Below, in pieces: positions 1 to 7,754 of a stretch of DNA of 64,000 bases (positions are counted from its first letter, which is position 1; each line of letters starts with the position of its first letter). The position numbers were made by a program, and so were the translations under genes. This stretch comes from Gammaproteobacteria bacterium (GTDB taxonomy: Bacteria > Pseudomonadota > Gammaproteobacteria > Pseudomonadales > IMCC2047): contig JAJFKB010000011.1 of assembly GCA_021773395.1 (NCBI GenBank), positions 124,001 through 188,000 on the forward strand. Direction: 5' to 3'. The notes beneath the pieces are model-generated. The model worked only from the letters and a program-made list of their open reading frames with translations, did not search any database and was not told the DNA's origin.

Positions 1-155
1 GCGACGGCAATACAAGGCAAAATTCGGCGAAAAAGCGCATGGATGCAGGAGTTAGAGCGACGCAGGAAGCCAAAGCCGAGTTTATACTTATAAATGAGCA
101 TTTTGAGCCGGGTTTTAACACAGTATTGCCTAGCGTAGTAGTTATGCAAAGGACT
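1..155. repeat. Family-B MITE-like palindromic repeat, left end cut by the window
   Basis: This stretch matches 20728-20842 almost base for base: AAGGCAAAATTCGGCGAAAA, then AAATGAGCATTTTGAGCCGG, then TTATGCAAAGG. It carries about 39 extra bases near positions 38-76 that the second copy lacks. The element is an imperfect palindrome, since AAAATTCGGCGAAAAAGC on the left mirrors AAAACCCGGCTCAAAATGC read from the right. The right end AGTCCTTTGCATAA (reverse complement) resembles the AGAYCTTTGCATAA terminal repeat of the other copy. The open frame at 39-224 lies mostly inside the repeat and is not a gene. Confidence 0.8.
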
Positions 156-207
156 CTTACAGCTAGCAGGAAACTGAATTACCCAGGGTTTTCAATAGAT
201 ACAAACG

Positions 208-597
208 ATGCAAGCACTTACTAAAAGAGCACCCTTAGTACGCTGTTCGGAACAACGTAAATACCGATGCTTTAATCTCGATGGAATGCATATTCGCGTC
301 AAACATAAAGGAATGCTGCGCGAATTTGTAAAAGGTGTGGCCGTTGAATGGCTAAACTTCAATCGTTGCGGCCTGTCATTTATGAGTAACAGGCACTTTG
401 AGATTCACGAGCGAATTGTTATTGATATAACAACATCCAACTGCGCAGTAAGGCAGCTGGTGGCAATCATCCACAATGCGCGCAAGCAGGCGGGCATATT
501 CCGATATGGCGCACAGTTTTATTTTGGCGCAAACAGCCACATGCAAACCAGAGAAATAATCGAAGCACTCCAGACTATTGAGCAATCACTAGCGTAG
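208..597 (+). CDS. PilZ-like domain protein
   Basis: A 129-residue cytoplasmic protein with no signal peptide or membrane segment. The N-terminal basic stretch with RKYR (about residues 17-20), followed by a beta-rich region with VEWLNFNRCGLSFMS near residues 47-61, resembles the RxxxR and (D/N)xSxxG signature of PilZ domains that bind cyclic di-GMP. The signature is imperfect, so ligand binding is uncertain. No strong Shine-Dalgarno precedes the ATG, and the start lies only about 50 bp downstream of the MITE, which may have replaced the native promoter. A diguanylate cyclase gene lies at 1149-2177, but on the other strand and not next to it. The assignment rests on pattern only. Confidence 0.6.
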   Translation: MQALTKRAPLVRCSEQRKYRCFNLDGMHIRVKHKGMLREFVKGVAVEWLNFNRCGLSFMSNRHFEIHERIVIDITTSNCAVRQLVAIIHNARKQAGIFRYGAQFYFGANSHMQTREIIEALQTIEQSLA

Positions 598-698
598 GTA
601 GCGTCAGCACTAAACCAGTCTGTAATTTCAAAAAACTTACCTCAAAGCAACTGCTCTTTGCTAGAATGGCCGCAGATTAACTACAGCGGTATTCCAAT

Positions 699-1133
699 TT
701 GCCATCTTCTCAAAATTTTAATAATGCTGGCCTGCTAAGAAGGCTGTTTGCAATATTTTATGACTCACTTCTCATAACAGCACTCTGGATGATGGTAGGC
801 GGACTAATGGTTTTTGCGAACGGCAACGAGGCCATCAAACTGCCTATTTTGCCCGTTCTACTCCCTCTGGTAATATTTGTTTTTTATATCAAGTTTTGGC
901 GCTCGAGCGGGCAGACGCTGGGCATGCAGACTTGGCGTATTAAAATTGTTAATCATGAAGGCGGGGCAATTAGTGTAAAACAGGGCCTGATCCGCTTCGT
1001 GGCCGCCGCGCTTTCGTGGCTTTGTTTGGGGTTTGGCTATTGGTGGATGTTGTGGGACAGTGAAAAATTAACCTGGCACGACCGCCTCTCAAAAAGCAGG
1101 ATAATTATTTTATCAAAAGAAAACGCCGACTAA
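699..1133 (+). CDS. RDD family membrane protein
   Basis: A 144-residue inner-membrane protein. The N-terminal GLLRRLFAIFYDSLL carries the Arg and Asp of the RDD signature, and the final Asp lies in the TWHDRLSKS motif near the C-terminus. There are three hydrophobic spans, at about residues 18-40, 48-66 and 100-120. RDD proteins are small integral membrane proteins whose role is mostly unknown, with some implicated in ion exchange. The start is TTG: it is the only usable initiator after the in-frame TAA at 678. The gene is convergent with the diguanylate cyclase, with only 15 bp between the stop codons. Confidence 0.88.
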   Translation: MPSSQNFNNAGLLRRLFAIFYDSLLITALWMMVGGLMVFANGNEAIKLPILPVLLPLVIFVFYIKFWRSSGQTLGMQTWRIKIVNHEGGAISVKQGLIRFVAAALSWLCLGFGYWWMLWDSEKLTWHDRLSKSRIIILSKENAD

Positions 1134-1148
1134 TGTTGTCCCTGCCGT

Positions 1149-2177
1149 TTAGGCCGGCTCAGGCGAGCTTGCCTCCGCCGATTGCACCTGATTACGCCCG
1201 TTTCCCTTGGCTCTATAAAGTGCTTTGTCTACCCGCTGGATTAAACTCTCCTTTGTTTCTCCAGGTCTGAGTTGGGCTACGCCAATTGAAGCGGATATTC
1301 CATCGATAATCCTATCCTGCTGCTTTATCTTTACCTTAGTCACCTTTTCTCTAATCGACTCAGCCAGATTAAGTGCTTGCTCAATAGTTCCTTTTGACAG
1401 CACTGCCGCGAACTCTTCTCCCCCATATCTGGCAACCTGAATATGATCCGCACCAAACGTCTGCAGCAATTTACCCAAGGCTGCCAGAATTCTGTCTCCT
1501 GTGAGATGACCATAGGTATCATTACATTTTTTAAAGAAATCCAAATCAATCAACAATAGAAACGGCCTGGCACCAGGCATAGCCATTGCACCTTCCAGCG
1601 CTCTATCAAAGGAGCGACGATTTCCGATTTTGGTAAGGCTGTCCACAAAAGCATTTTGCTCACTATCCTTTAACTGCCTTTTTAGTGACTCAATTTCCTC
1701 ATTCGCAGACCTTAATTCCTGATAAAACGCCTGATTCAGATCATCGGCAACTTCTGTTTCCCGCAACAATCCCTTTAAAGTTTCCTCAAGCTTTGCGGGA
1801 TCGGACTCATTCTGCATTTTCTGCATTCCCTGCTGCAGCGCCTGTCCATAGTCCTTTGCTCCTTCAGCGGTACGCAGTGCACTGCTCGACAGACCGTTTA
1901 GCAAAGAAACGACGGCCGCTTGAGCATCTTTATTGTCAGAGATGAATGGCTTCACAAAATAGTCGAAAAAAAGCTCTTCACTTTTCTCGGGAAAATAACT
2001 CTTACTAGAGGAAAAATCCCTATCAAGCTCCTTCTTAAGACCATGATCCCGCTCTGCCACATAGGCGTACCAGAGCGCAAAATTACAGGGATTGGTGGGA
2101 ATTTTTCTTTCCACCATTAGAGGAATAGCCTGCTTGAGCAGCTCAGCCGCGTGTTTGGGATCTTCTCGGAAATACAT
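1149..2177 (-). CDS. Diguanylate cyclase (GGDEF domain)
   Basis: A 342-residue soluble protein with a helical N-terminal region (residues 1-150), a coiled-coil linker (about 140-175) and a C-terminal GGDEF domain (about 178-335). The active-site signature is RYGGEEF, with GGEEF at residues 252-256. That intact form is expected to make cyclic di-GMP from two GTP. The inhibitory RxxD site normally found just upstream is not present: the aligned residues are GADH, so product inhibition at that site is unlikely. No membrane segment is visible. The N-terminal domain resembles the uncharacterised sensory part of many pseudomonad cyclases, and I do not know its signal. Confidence 0.93.
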   Translation of the reverse strand: MYFREDPKHAAELLKQAIPLMVERKIPTNPCNFALWYAYVAERDHGLKKELDRDFSSSKSYFPEKSEELFFDYFVKPFISDNKDAQAAVVSLLNGLSSSALRTAEGAKDYGQALQQGMQKMQNESDPAKLEETLKGLLRETEVADDLNQAFYQELRSANEEIESLKRQLKDSEQNAFVDSLTKIGNRRSFDRALEGAMAMPGARPFLLLIDLDFFKKCNDTYGHLTGDRILAALGKLLQTFGADHIQVARYGGEEFAAVLSKGTIEQALNLAESIREKVTKVKIKQQDRIIDGISASIGVAQLRPGETKESLIQRVDKALYRAKGNGRNQVQSAEASSPEPA

Positions 2178-2408
2178 ACTCTATTCTTATTTTATTTTAT
2201 TTAAATCTGCGTCAAGTATTCAAAATATATACTTTTCAGAGCGCTTATGTAAACTCTAATCACAGCGAGCGCAGGTATTGTTGTCAAACGCACACTAATA
2301 GCCAGCCTTAACCTGTAGGTTTACGCCACATTTCTCTGTAAGATATGTCGGAAACGCGGTCAACCAACAAAAATAAGTCATTCACCCACGAAATTCTGAC
2401 TAGCGTAG
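2178..2408. other. Intergenic region between the cyclase and lptG
   Basis: Both flanking genes run leftward, so this holds the promoter region of the diguanylate cyclase. It is AT-rich just upstream of that gene, at 2181-2235. I see no gene, no strong hairpin and no repeat here. Confidence 0.5.
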
Positions 2409-3470
2409 CTATCCTACTCTCCGCAAAAGCACTACTGCTAACAGAAAAAAAACGACGATTGGGATCAGGCTGGCATACAAAGGCTCAAAACCAAATACAA
2501 TGCTCGCAGGCCCGAGAAAATCTTCCGAGTACTTAAATAGCAACCCTAGTATGACGCCAGTAAAAACACGAAACCCCATAGTAACCGAACGTAAGGGTCC
2601 GAAAATACAGGAAAGGGCAACTAGAACCATCACCACGGTTGCGAGAGGTTGAAAAATTTTCTTCCAGTAAGCGAGCAGATATTTTTTTGCATTAAGTCCT
2701 TGAGCCACCAAATAGCGAGTGTAGGTATGCAGCCCCTCAATAGATAGATCTTCCGGCTTAACCACTACGACCTTTAGCACGTCGGGTGTCAACCGGGTAT
2801 CCCAGCGCAAGCTGGCAAACTCCTGTTTTACTGCCCGATCCGGATAAAGCCGCGTCACCTCGACCTCCTGCAAAATCCAATGATCCCCCTGATAAATCGC
2901 CTTGCGCGAAAATCGGGACTCAGTCAGTTTCCTTTGATTATCAAATTGGTACTGGGTTATCCCATAAAGTACACCGCCAGGCAGGACCGCGTTAAAGTGC
3001 ATATAGTCATCGCCTTCCCGGTGCCAATACCCGTGCCGTGACTTAAGGGCCTCGTTGCCACTTTGTGCCAATGCCCTCTGACTCTGCGCATAAGTTTCAG
3101 TATAAGGAACGACAAACTCTCCCATCAATAAACCGATGATAACGAAGAAGAAAGCAGGCTTAATGACTGCATAGGAAATCCGCGCGATTGACATGCCGGT
3201 CGCACGCATCACGGTTAATTCACTATGGTTCGCCAATACTCCCAGCCCTATCAGGCATCCGATCAGCACCGATAAAGAGATAAATTCATAGATTCGTTTC
3301 GGGATAGTCATTGCAAGATACTGAAAGGCCTCTGCCCGTTGATAACCTCCCTCCAGATCCTGCATTTCATCGATCAATGCAAAAATCAGGTCGAGTCCTA
3401 TCACCACGCTTAACACCAGGAAAATCGAGGCTATCACCAACTTTCCAATATATCTGTCGAGACGCCGCAC
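2409..3470 (-). CDS. lptG: LPS export ABC transporter permease LptG
   Basis: A 353-residue inner-membrane permease. With LptF and the ATPase LptB (here at 26120-26845) it forms the LptB2FG complex that extracts LPS from the inner membrane and passes it to LptC. Six membrane segments are visible: three in the first 125 residues and three in the last 90. They flank a large periplasmic beta domain (about residues 130-270). The N-terminus MRRLDRYIGKLV is typical of the family. The gene lies just downstream of lptF with a 19-bp gap, so the two are almost certainly co-transcribed. Length is normal. Confidence 0.95.
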   Translation of the reverse strand: MRRLDRYIGKLVIASIFLVLSVVIGLDLIFALIDEMQDLEGGYQRAEAFQYLAMTIPKRIYEFISLSVLIGCLIGLGVLANHSELTVMRATGMSIARISYAVIKPAFFFVIIGLLMGEFVVPYTETYAQSQRALAQSGNEALKSRHGYWHREGDDYMHFNAVLPGGVLYGITQYQFDNQRKLTESRFSRKAIYQGDHWILQEVEVTRLYPDRAVKQEFASLRWDTRLTPDVLKVVVVKPEDLSIEGLHTYTRYLVAQGLNAKKYLLAYWKKIFQPLATVVMVLVALSCIFGPLRSVTMGFRVFTGVILGLLFKYSEDFLGPASIVFGFEPLYASLIPIVVFFLLAVVLLRRVG

Positions 3471-3489
3471 CCGCTAGTTACTCACTCTA

Positions 3490-4584
3490 TTATTTCCGAA
3501 ACCAAAACAGTTTATGATGGAGATTGCCAATGAGCGCCAATCCAATACCAAGAAACAGCAAATGCACCGACAACATTCCGGGTAAAGGATCAAGTTTACC
3601 ATCCTCAATCCCGGTACGTGTTGTGGACAACAATATCAGATAACCCATATAAAGGAAGATAGCGGGCAGCAGTCGCAGATAACGCCCCTGCCGAGGGTTC
3701 ACCCTGCTTAATGGAATGGCTAAAAGAGTGATCACAGGTACCAAAAGTGGCAAAGAGATACGCCATTGCAGCTGCGCCATATCCTCCGGATCATCAGACC
3801 CCAGCAAATCCTGAGTTGGCTTCAATTCTGCCTTCACTCTGACCTGACGTTTTGTGGGCTTGGGAATTTTAACACCATATTTTTCATACTGGGTAACGCG
3901 ATACTCCGGGTCACCAGGATTGCCATCGTAACGATAACCATTTTCCAGAAGCAGAAAGTGACTTCCGGTATCCGCGTCAATGTACTGTGATCCTGATTCT
4001 GCAACCAACAGTATCAACTCAGGCTTATCGCCACCCTTTTTTTCCAACCGTTGAGAAATAAAGACATTCTCCATGCGCGTTCGCTTATCCATTAGCTTTT
4101 CGGTATAAGTCACACGCCCGCCACTTCCCAACTGCTGAAAACGCCCGGGAATGAGCGTATCAAATTCGGTACGTTCATCCTGTGCATTAAAGATATCCTC
4201 GACCTTCGCAGCACCCCAGGGGCTAACCTTTATGCTCAACACCGCCACCACTAGCGTGACCAGCAAAGCAGGCACCATGGTATAAAATACCAATTTTTTA
4301 TTACTCATACCACAGGCTGAAAGCACGGTCATTTCACTGTCCAGATAAAGCCTGCCGTATGACATTAGAATGGCTAAAAACAGACCCAGCGGTAGTATAA
4401 GCTCCAGGAATCCCGGCAACCGGTACCCCATAACACTAAACAATACATCAGCCGCTAATTCGCCCGTTGCGGCTTCGGCGAGATACTTGATGAACCGCCC
4501 ACTCATCACGATAAGTAGCAATATAGCGGTAACCGCTATTAGAGCAACCAGTATATTTTTTGCAAGATAGCGGAATATTATCAA
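3490..4584 (-). CDS. lptF: LPS export ABC transporter permease LptF
   Basis: A 364-residue permease partner of LptG, with N-terminal membrane helices, a periplasmic beta-jellyroll (about residues 120-255) and three C-terminal helices. The frame is open to an ATG at 4647, but I start at the TTG at 4584. That start gives (M)IIFRYLAKNILVAL, which aligns with the conserved MIxxRYL N-terminus of LptF; the extra 21 residues upstream are polar and unlike the family. No clear Shine-Dalgarno supports either start. The gene is divergent from pepA, as in E. coli and Pseudomonas. Confidence 0.92.
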   Translation of the reverse strand: MIIFRYLAKNILVALIAVTAILLLIVMSGRFIKYLAEAATGELAADVLFSVMGYRLPGFLELILPLGLFLAILMSYGRLYLDSEMTVLSACGMSNKKLVFYTMVPALLVTLVVAVLSIKVSPWGAAKVEDIFNAQDERTEFDTLIPGRFQQLGSGGRVTYTEKLMDKRTRMENVFISQRLEKKGGDKPELILLVAESGSQYIDADTGSHFLLLENGYRYDGNPGDPEYRVTQYEKYGVKIPKPTKRQVRVKAELKPTQDLLGSDDPEDMAQLQWRISLPLLVPVITLLAIPLSRVNPRQGRYLRLLPAIFLYMGYLILLSTTRTGIEDGKLDPLPGMLSVHLLFLGIGLALIGNLHHKLFWFRK

Positions 4585-4727
4585 AACAGAGTGAGCAACT
4601 TTTGTAGTTAGACGAGATGCGTGACATTTTATAACGCATCTTTTCATATTGAGAACTGGTAATCATTAAATAATTACGTAAACTGACAATTTTCGAAGTC
4701 GCAACACAGAAGCAGGTAAAGTAAATC

Positions 4728-6233
4728 ATGGATTATCAAATTAAGACCGGCAACCCTGAGAAACAGTCGAGCGGATGTCTGGTCGTATCCATAACAGATA
4801 AGACCAAACTCTCCCCTACTGCTAAACAGATCGATCAGGCGAGCGAAGGGCTGCTCAGCAAATTGATTCGACGCGGCGATCTTGAACGTAAAACAGGAAA
4901 AATTTTGCTACTGAACGCCGTGCCAAACATTAAGGCACAGCGGGTTCTCATGGTACATTGTGGTGACTCGAAAGAGTTAGATGAGGGCAAATTCATCAGT
5001 CTGATGCAGAATGTATTTAGCGTAATAAAAACCTGTGGAGCGAAAGATGCGCTTATCTTTCCAGATGAGTTTCAGTTACCGGAACATGAATTGGACTGGA
5101 ATATTGCTCAGATTATTTCGCAATGCGAAGATAGTCTTTATCAATTCAACCAATTAAAAAGCAAACAGGATAATCAGCCGACTAAATTCTCTCGCTTGAC
5201 TTTTGCCCTATCAAACCGTGACCAGCTAGAAGAGGCGCAAGCGGCAATATCGATTGCCCGGGCGATAGCCAGAGGTAAAAGCTTGGCCAAAACGCTTGGC
5301 AACCTGCCGGGAAACATCTGTACTCCCGGTTATCTCGCTGATCAGGCTAGAGAACTTGCCAAGACCCACAAGAAGCTCAGCACCAGCGTGATAGAAGAAA
5401 AGCAAATGACTGAACTTGGCATGGGCGCATTACTATCTGTGAGTGCCGGAAGCATTGAGCCTGCCAAACTTATTGTGATGAATTACAAAGGCGGAAAAAA
5501 AGACGCCGCGCCTCAAGTGCTGGTAGGCAAAGGTGTCACCTTTGATACCGGCGGCATCAGCCTGAAACCCGGCGCCGCAATGGACGAGATGAAGTTCGAT
5601 ATGTGCGGCGCAGCCAGCGTTTTTGGTACGATGGCCGCACTGGTAGCACTTGAACTGCCTATTAACGTTATCGGCATCGTAGCAGCTGCAGAAAACATGC
5701 CCGGCGGCGAAGCAACGAAACCGGGGGATATAGTGACCTCTCTCTCCGGACAAACAATTGAAATTCTGAATACGGACGCAGAAGGTCGATTGGTACTTTG
5801 CGACGCACTCACCTATGCAGAGATGTTCAACCCAGCTGCAATTATTGATATTGCGACCCTCACCGGCGCATGCGTGATAGCGCTTGGCAAGCATGCAACC
5901 GGGCTGTTTACAAATCAGGATAGTCTCGCCGTGGAACTGCTCAAAGCAGGAAATGAAGCTTACGATCGCGCCTGGCATATGCCACTGTGGCAAGACTATC
6001 AATCGCAACTGGATAGCAATTTTGCGGATATGGCCAATATCGGGGGTCGGGAAGGGGGCAGCATAACCGCTGCATGCTTCCTGGCACGCTATACCAAGGA
6101 GCAGCGCTGGGCACATCTGGACATTGCCGGCACAGCCTGGAATTCCGGGAAAGAAAAAGGTGCCACTGGACGTCCAGTCGCGCTGTTGACGCACTATCTA
6201 TTGGATAGAGCAGCAGAAATAGAAATCGATTAG
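4728..6233 (+). CDS. pepA: Leucyl aminopeptidase PepA (M17 family)
   Basis: A 501-residue cytosolic metallo-aminopeptidase that releases N-terminal residues from peptides. In enterobacteria the family also binds DNA in site-specific recombination and carAB control. The C-terminal catalytic half (about residues 170-495) has the two-metal site: K268 and D273 in VGKGVTFDTGG, and NTDAEGRL at 348-355, the family signature. ATLTGA follows the signature. The less conserved N-terminal domain spans residues 1-165. The gene is divergent from lptF and starts 31 bp ahead of holC, which makes a pepA-holC-valS arrangement typical of the group, here interrupted by an oppositely oriented HDOD gene. Confidence 0.96.
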   Translation: MDYQIKTGNPEKQSSGCLVVSITDKTKLSPTAKQIDQASEGLLSKLIRRGDLERKTGKILLLNAVPNIKAQRVLMVHCGDSKELDEGKFISLMQNVFSVIKTCGAKDALIFPDEFQLPEHELDWNIAQIISQCEDSLYQFNQLKSKQDNQPTKFSRLTFALSNRDQLEEAQAAISIARAIARGKSLAKTLGNLPGNICTPGYLADQARELAKTHKKLSTSVIEEKQMTELGMGALLSVSAGSIEPAKLIVMNYKGGKKDAAPQVLVGKGVTFDTGGISLKPGAAMDEMKFDMCGAASVFGTMAALVALELPINVIGIVAAAENMPGGEATKPGDIVTSLSGQTIEILNTDAEGRLVLCDALTYAEMFNPAAIIDIATLTGACVIALGKHATGLFTNQDSLAVELLKAGNEAYDRAWHMPLWQDYQSQLDSNFADMANIGGREGGSITAACFLARYTKEQRWAHLDIAGTAWNSGKEKGATGRPVALLTHYLLDRAAEIEID

Positions 6234-6264
6234 CCCGTTTAGCGCTACTGACCCAGATTTTCCG

Positions 6265-6693
6265 ATGACAAAAATTGACTTTTATATCTTGAACGCAAAA
6301 GCGGTAAAGGATCGTTTGCTTTTTGTCTGCCGATTAGTCGACAAAATCTATAAAAAAGGTCACCAGGTTTATATTCATACGGATGACGAAGCAACGACCG
6401 CATACCTGGATAAAGCACTGTGGGAATTTCGACGGGATAGTTTTATCCCTCACCGGCGCCTAGACCATCTATCAGAGCCGCCCTCGCCAGTTGAAATTGG
6501 CCATGATCAAGATCCAACCGAACACCAGGATATTCTTATCAATCTGGCAACTCAGCCACCCGATTTTTTTTCACGTTTCAGTCGCGTATCGGAAGTGGTT
6601 ATACAACAGCCTGAGTTGCTAAACGCTTCCCGCAATCGGTATTCTTTCTACCGTGACAGGGGTTATCCGATGCAGACTCACCCCATCGAATAA
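6265..6693 (+). CDS. holC: DNA polymerase III chi subunit HolC
   Basis: A 142-residue protein that matches the chi subunit, which with psi links the clamp loader to single-strand binding protein. Family features visible are the start TKIDFYIL, the VCRLVDKIYKKGHQVYIHT segment and the LWEFRRDSFIPH motif with its conserved Trp and His. It lies directly after pepA in the same direction and is probably co-transcribed with it. Its stop codon is 13 bp from that of the convergent HDOD gene. Confidence 0.93.
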   Translation: MTKIDFYILNAKAVKDRLLFVCRLVDKIYKKGHQVYIHTDDEATTAYLDKALWEFRRDSFIPHRRLDHLSEPPSPVEIGHDQDPTEHQDILINLATQPPDFFSRFSRVSEVVIQQPELLNASRNRYSFYRDRGYPMQTHPIE

Positions 6694-6706
6694 TACGCTG
6701 AAAAAC

Positions 6707-7582
6707 CTAACGATTCGGCAATATCATATCCAGAGTTTCAGATATTTTTTCTGCGACACCGGCCATAGTTTCCATGCAAATATCCACTGATAAGCCGGTC
6801 AAATTCCTAACATCGGGGTTAATCGCTGCAAAGGCCAGTCCCACCGCATCTTCATTATATGCAACGCCAGCAAGCTGTTTGGCAATATGAACCACAGCAA
6901 CTTCCCACTCCTGACTAGAGCCAATTTGTGGCTGATCCTGACTGGCTATTAGCTCACTAAATTGTTCGGGGAAATTCCAGGAATGTGCGAGCGCTGCACC
7001 CAACTCCGCAGCATTAAACCCAAGCAACTCCTTTTCAACCTGACTAAGCGGTTTTAATTGTTCCTGTGAAATCGCAATAGCCTGTTTCGCCTCATCGGCA
7101 CAATGTTCATAAATCACCAAATGACCTATATCCAAAAGCAGACCGGCTACAAACAGTCGCTCAACTTCCCTTAGGTGAAATGAAGTTGCCAGCAAACGGC
7201 AGATCAACGCGCGCTCAGTACTGGCCACCCAAAAGGCATCCATACTCATGACATCATTCGACATAGTGCCAAATGCTTTTGTAATACTGGTTGCAATGAC
7301 CAGATCATAAATATGCTTGTAGCCAATAATTTTTACCGCTCGGCTAATCGTGTCCACCTGGCTTTGCATTCCAAAAAAAGCACTGTTGGCCATTTTCAGC
7401 AAACGCGCGCTCAAACCCGGATCGTTACTCAACACATTACTGAGATCGCTTAGCTGGCTATCCGGGTCATTTACAATCCCCCTCACCTTGAAGTATATAT
7501 CTGGTAAGGAATAGAGCTGGGAAGCACTACTTACTAAGCGATCGAAGTCAATAGCAGGACCGGCTTTTATCTCTGCTTGCAT
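6707..7582 (-). CDS. HDOD domain protein
   Basis: A 291-residue cytoplasmic protein with a single HDOD domain (about residues 15-215). The domain shows the family pattern SNDPGLSARLLKMANSAFFG, ISRAVKIIGYKHIYDLVIAT and GLLLDIGHLV. HDOD proteins are HD-like but lack the full catalytic metal ligands. They act in signalling, often linked to cyclic di-GMP or chemotaxis. There is no receiver or output domain. It sits between holC and valS on the opposite strand, a local departure from the usual holC-valS adjacency. Confidence 0.87.
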   Translation of the reverse strand: MQAEIKAGPAIDFDRLVSSASQLYSLPDIYFKVRGIVNDPDSQLSDLSNVLSNDPGLSARLLKMANSAFFGMQSQVDTISRAVKIIGYKHIYDLVIATSITKAFGTMSNDVMSMDAFWVASTERALICRLLATSFHLREVERLFVAGLLLDIGHLVIYEHCADEAKQAIAISQEQLKPLSQVEKELLGFNAAELGAALAHSWNFPEQFSELIASQDQPQIGSSQEWEVAVVHIAKQLAGVAYNEDAVGLAFAAINPDVRNLTGLSVDICMETMAGVAEKISETLDMILPNR

Positions 7583-7754
7583 AAATGGTTAATTCCTGAA
7601 TTCATGTAACATGCTCTAAGTTTAGCAAAAATTTTCAAGTTCTCCCCTCTAATTACGGACAGTCATGGAACAGCAACATTTCCCCCTGACAAGAGTCATT
7701 GTATAATCTCCGGTCTTTTGCCCTATAAACCATCAATCGAGTTTTAAAATACTA

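Noticed and set aside
39-224. 61-codon rightward open frame
   Set aside because: It lies almost wholly inside the family-B repeat, whose second copy at 20706-20842 has no comparable gene. It is a product of the repeat sequence.
5433-6194. 253-codon leftward open frame opposite pepA
   Set aside because: It is a shadow of pepA. The protein is Cys- and His-rich without any family pattern, while pepA on the other strand is fully conserved.
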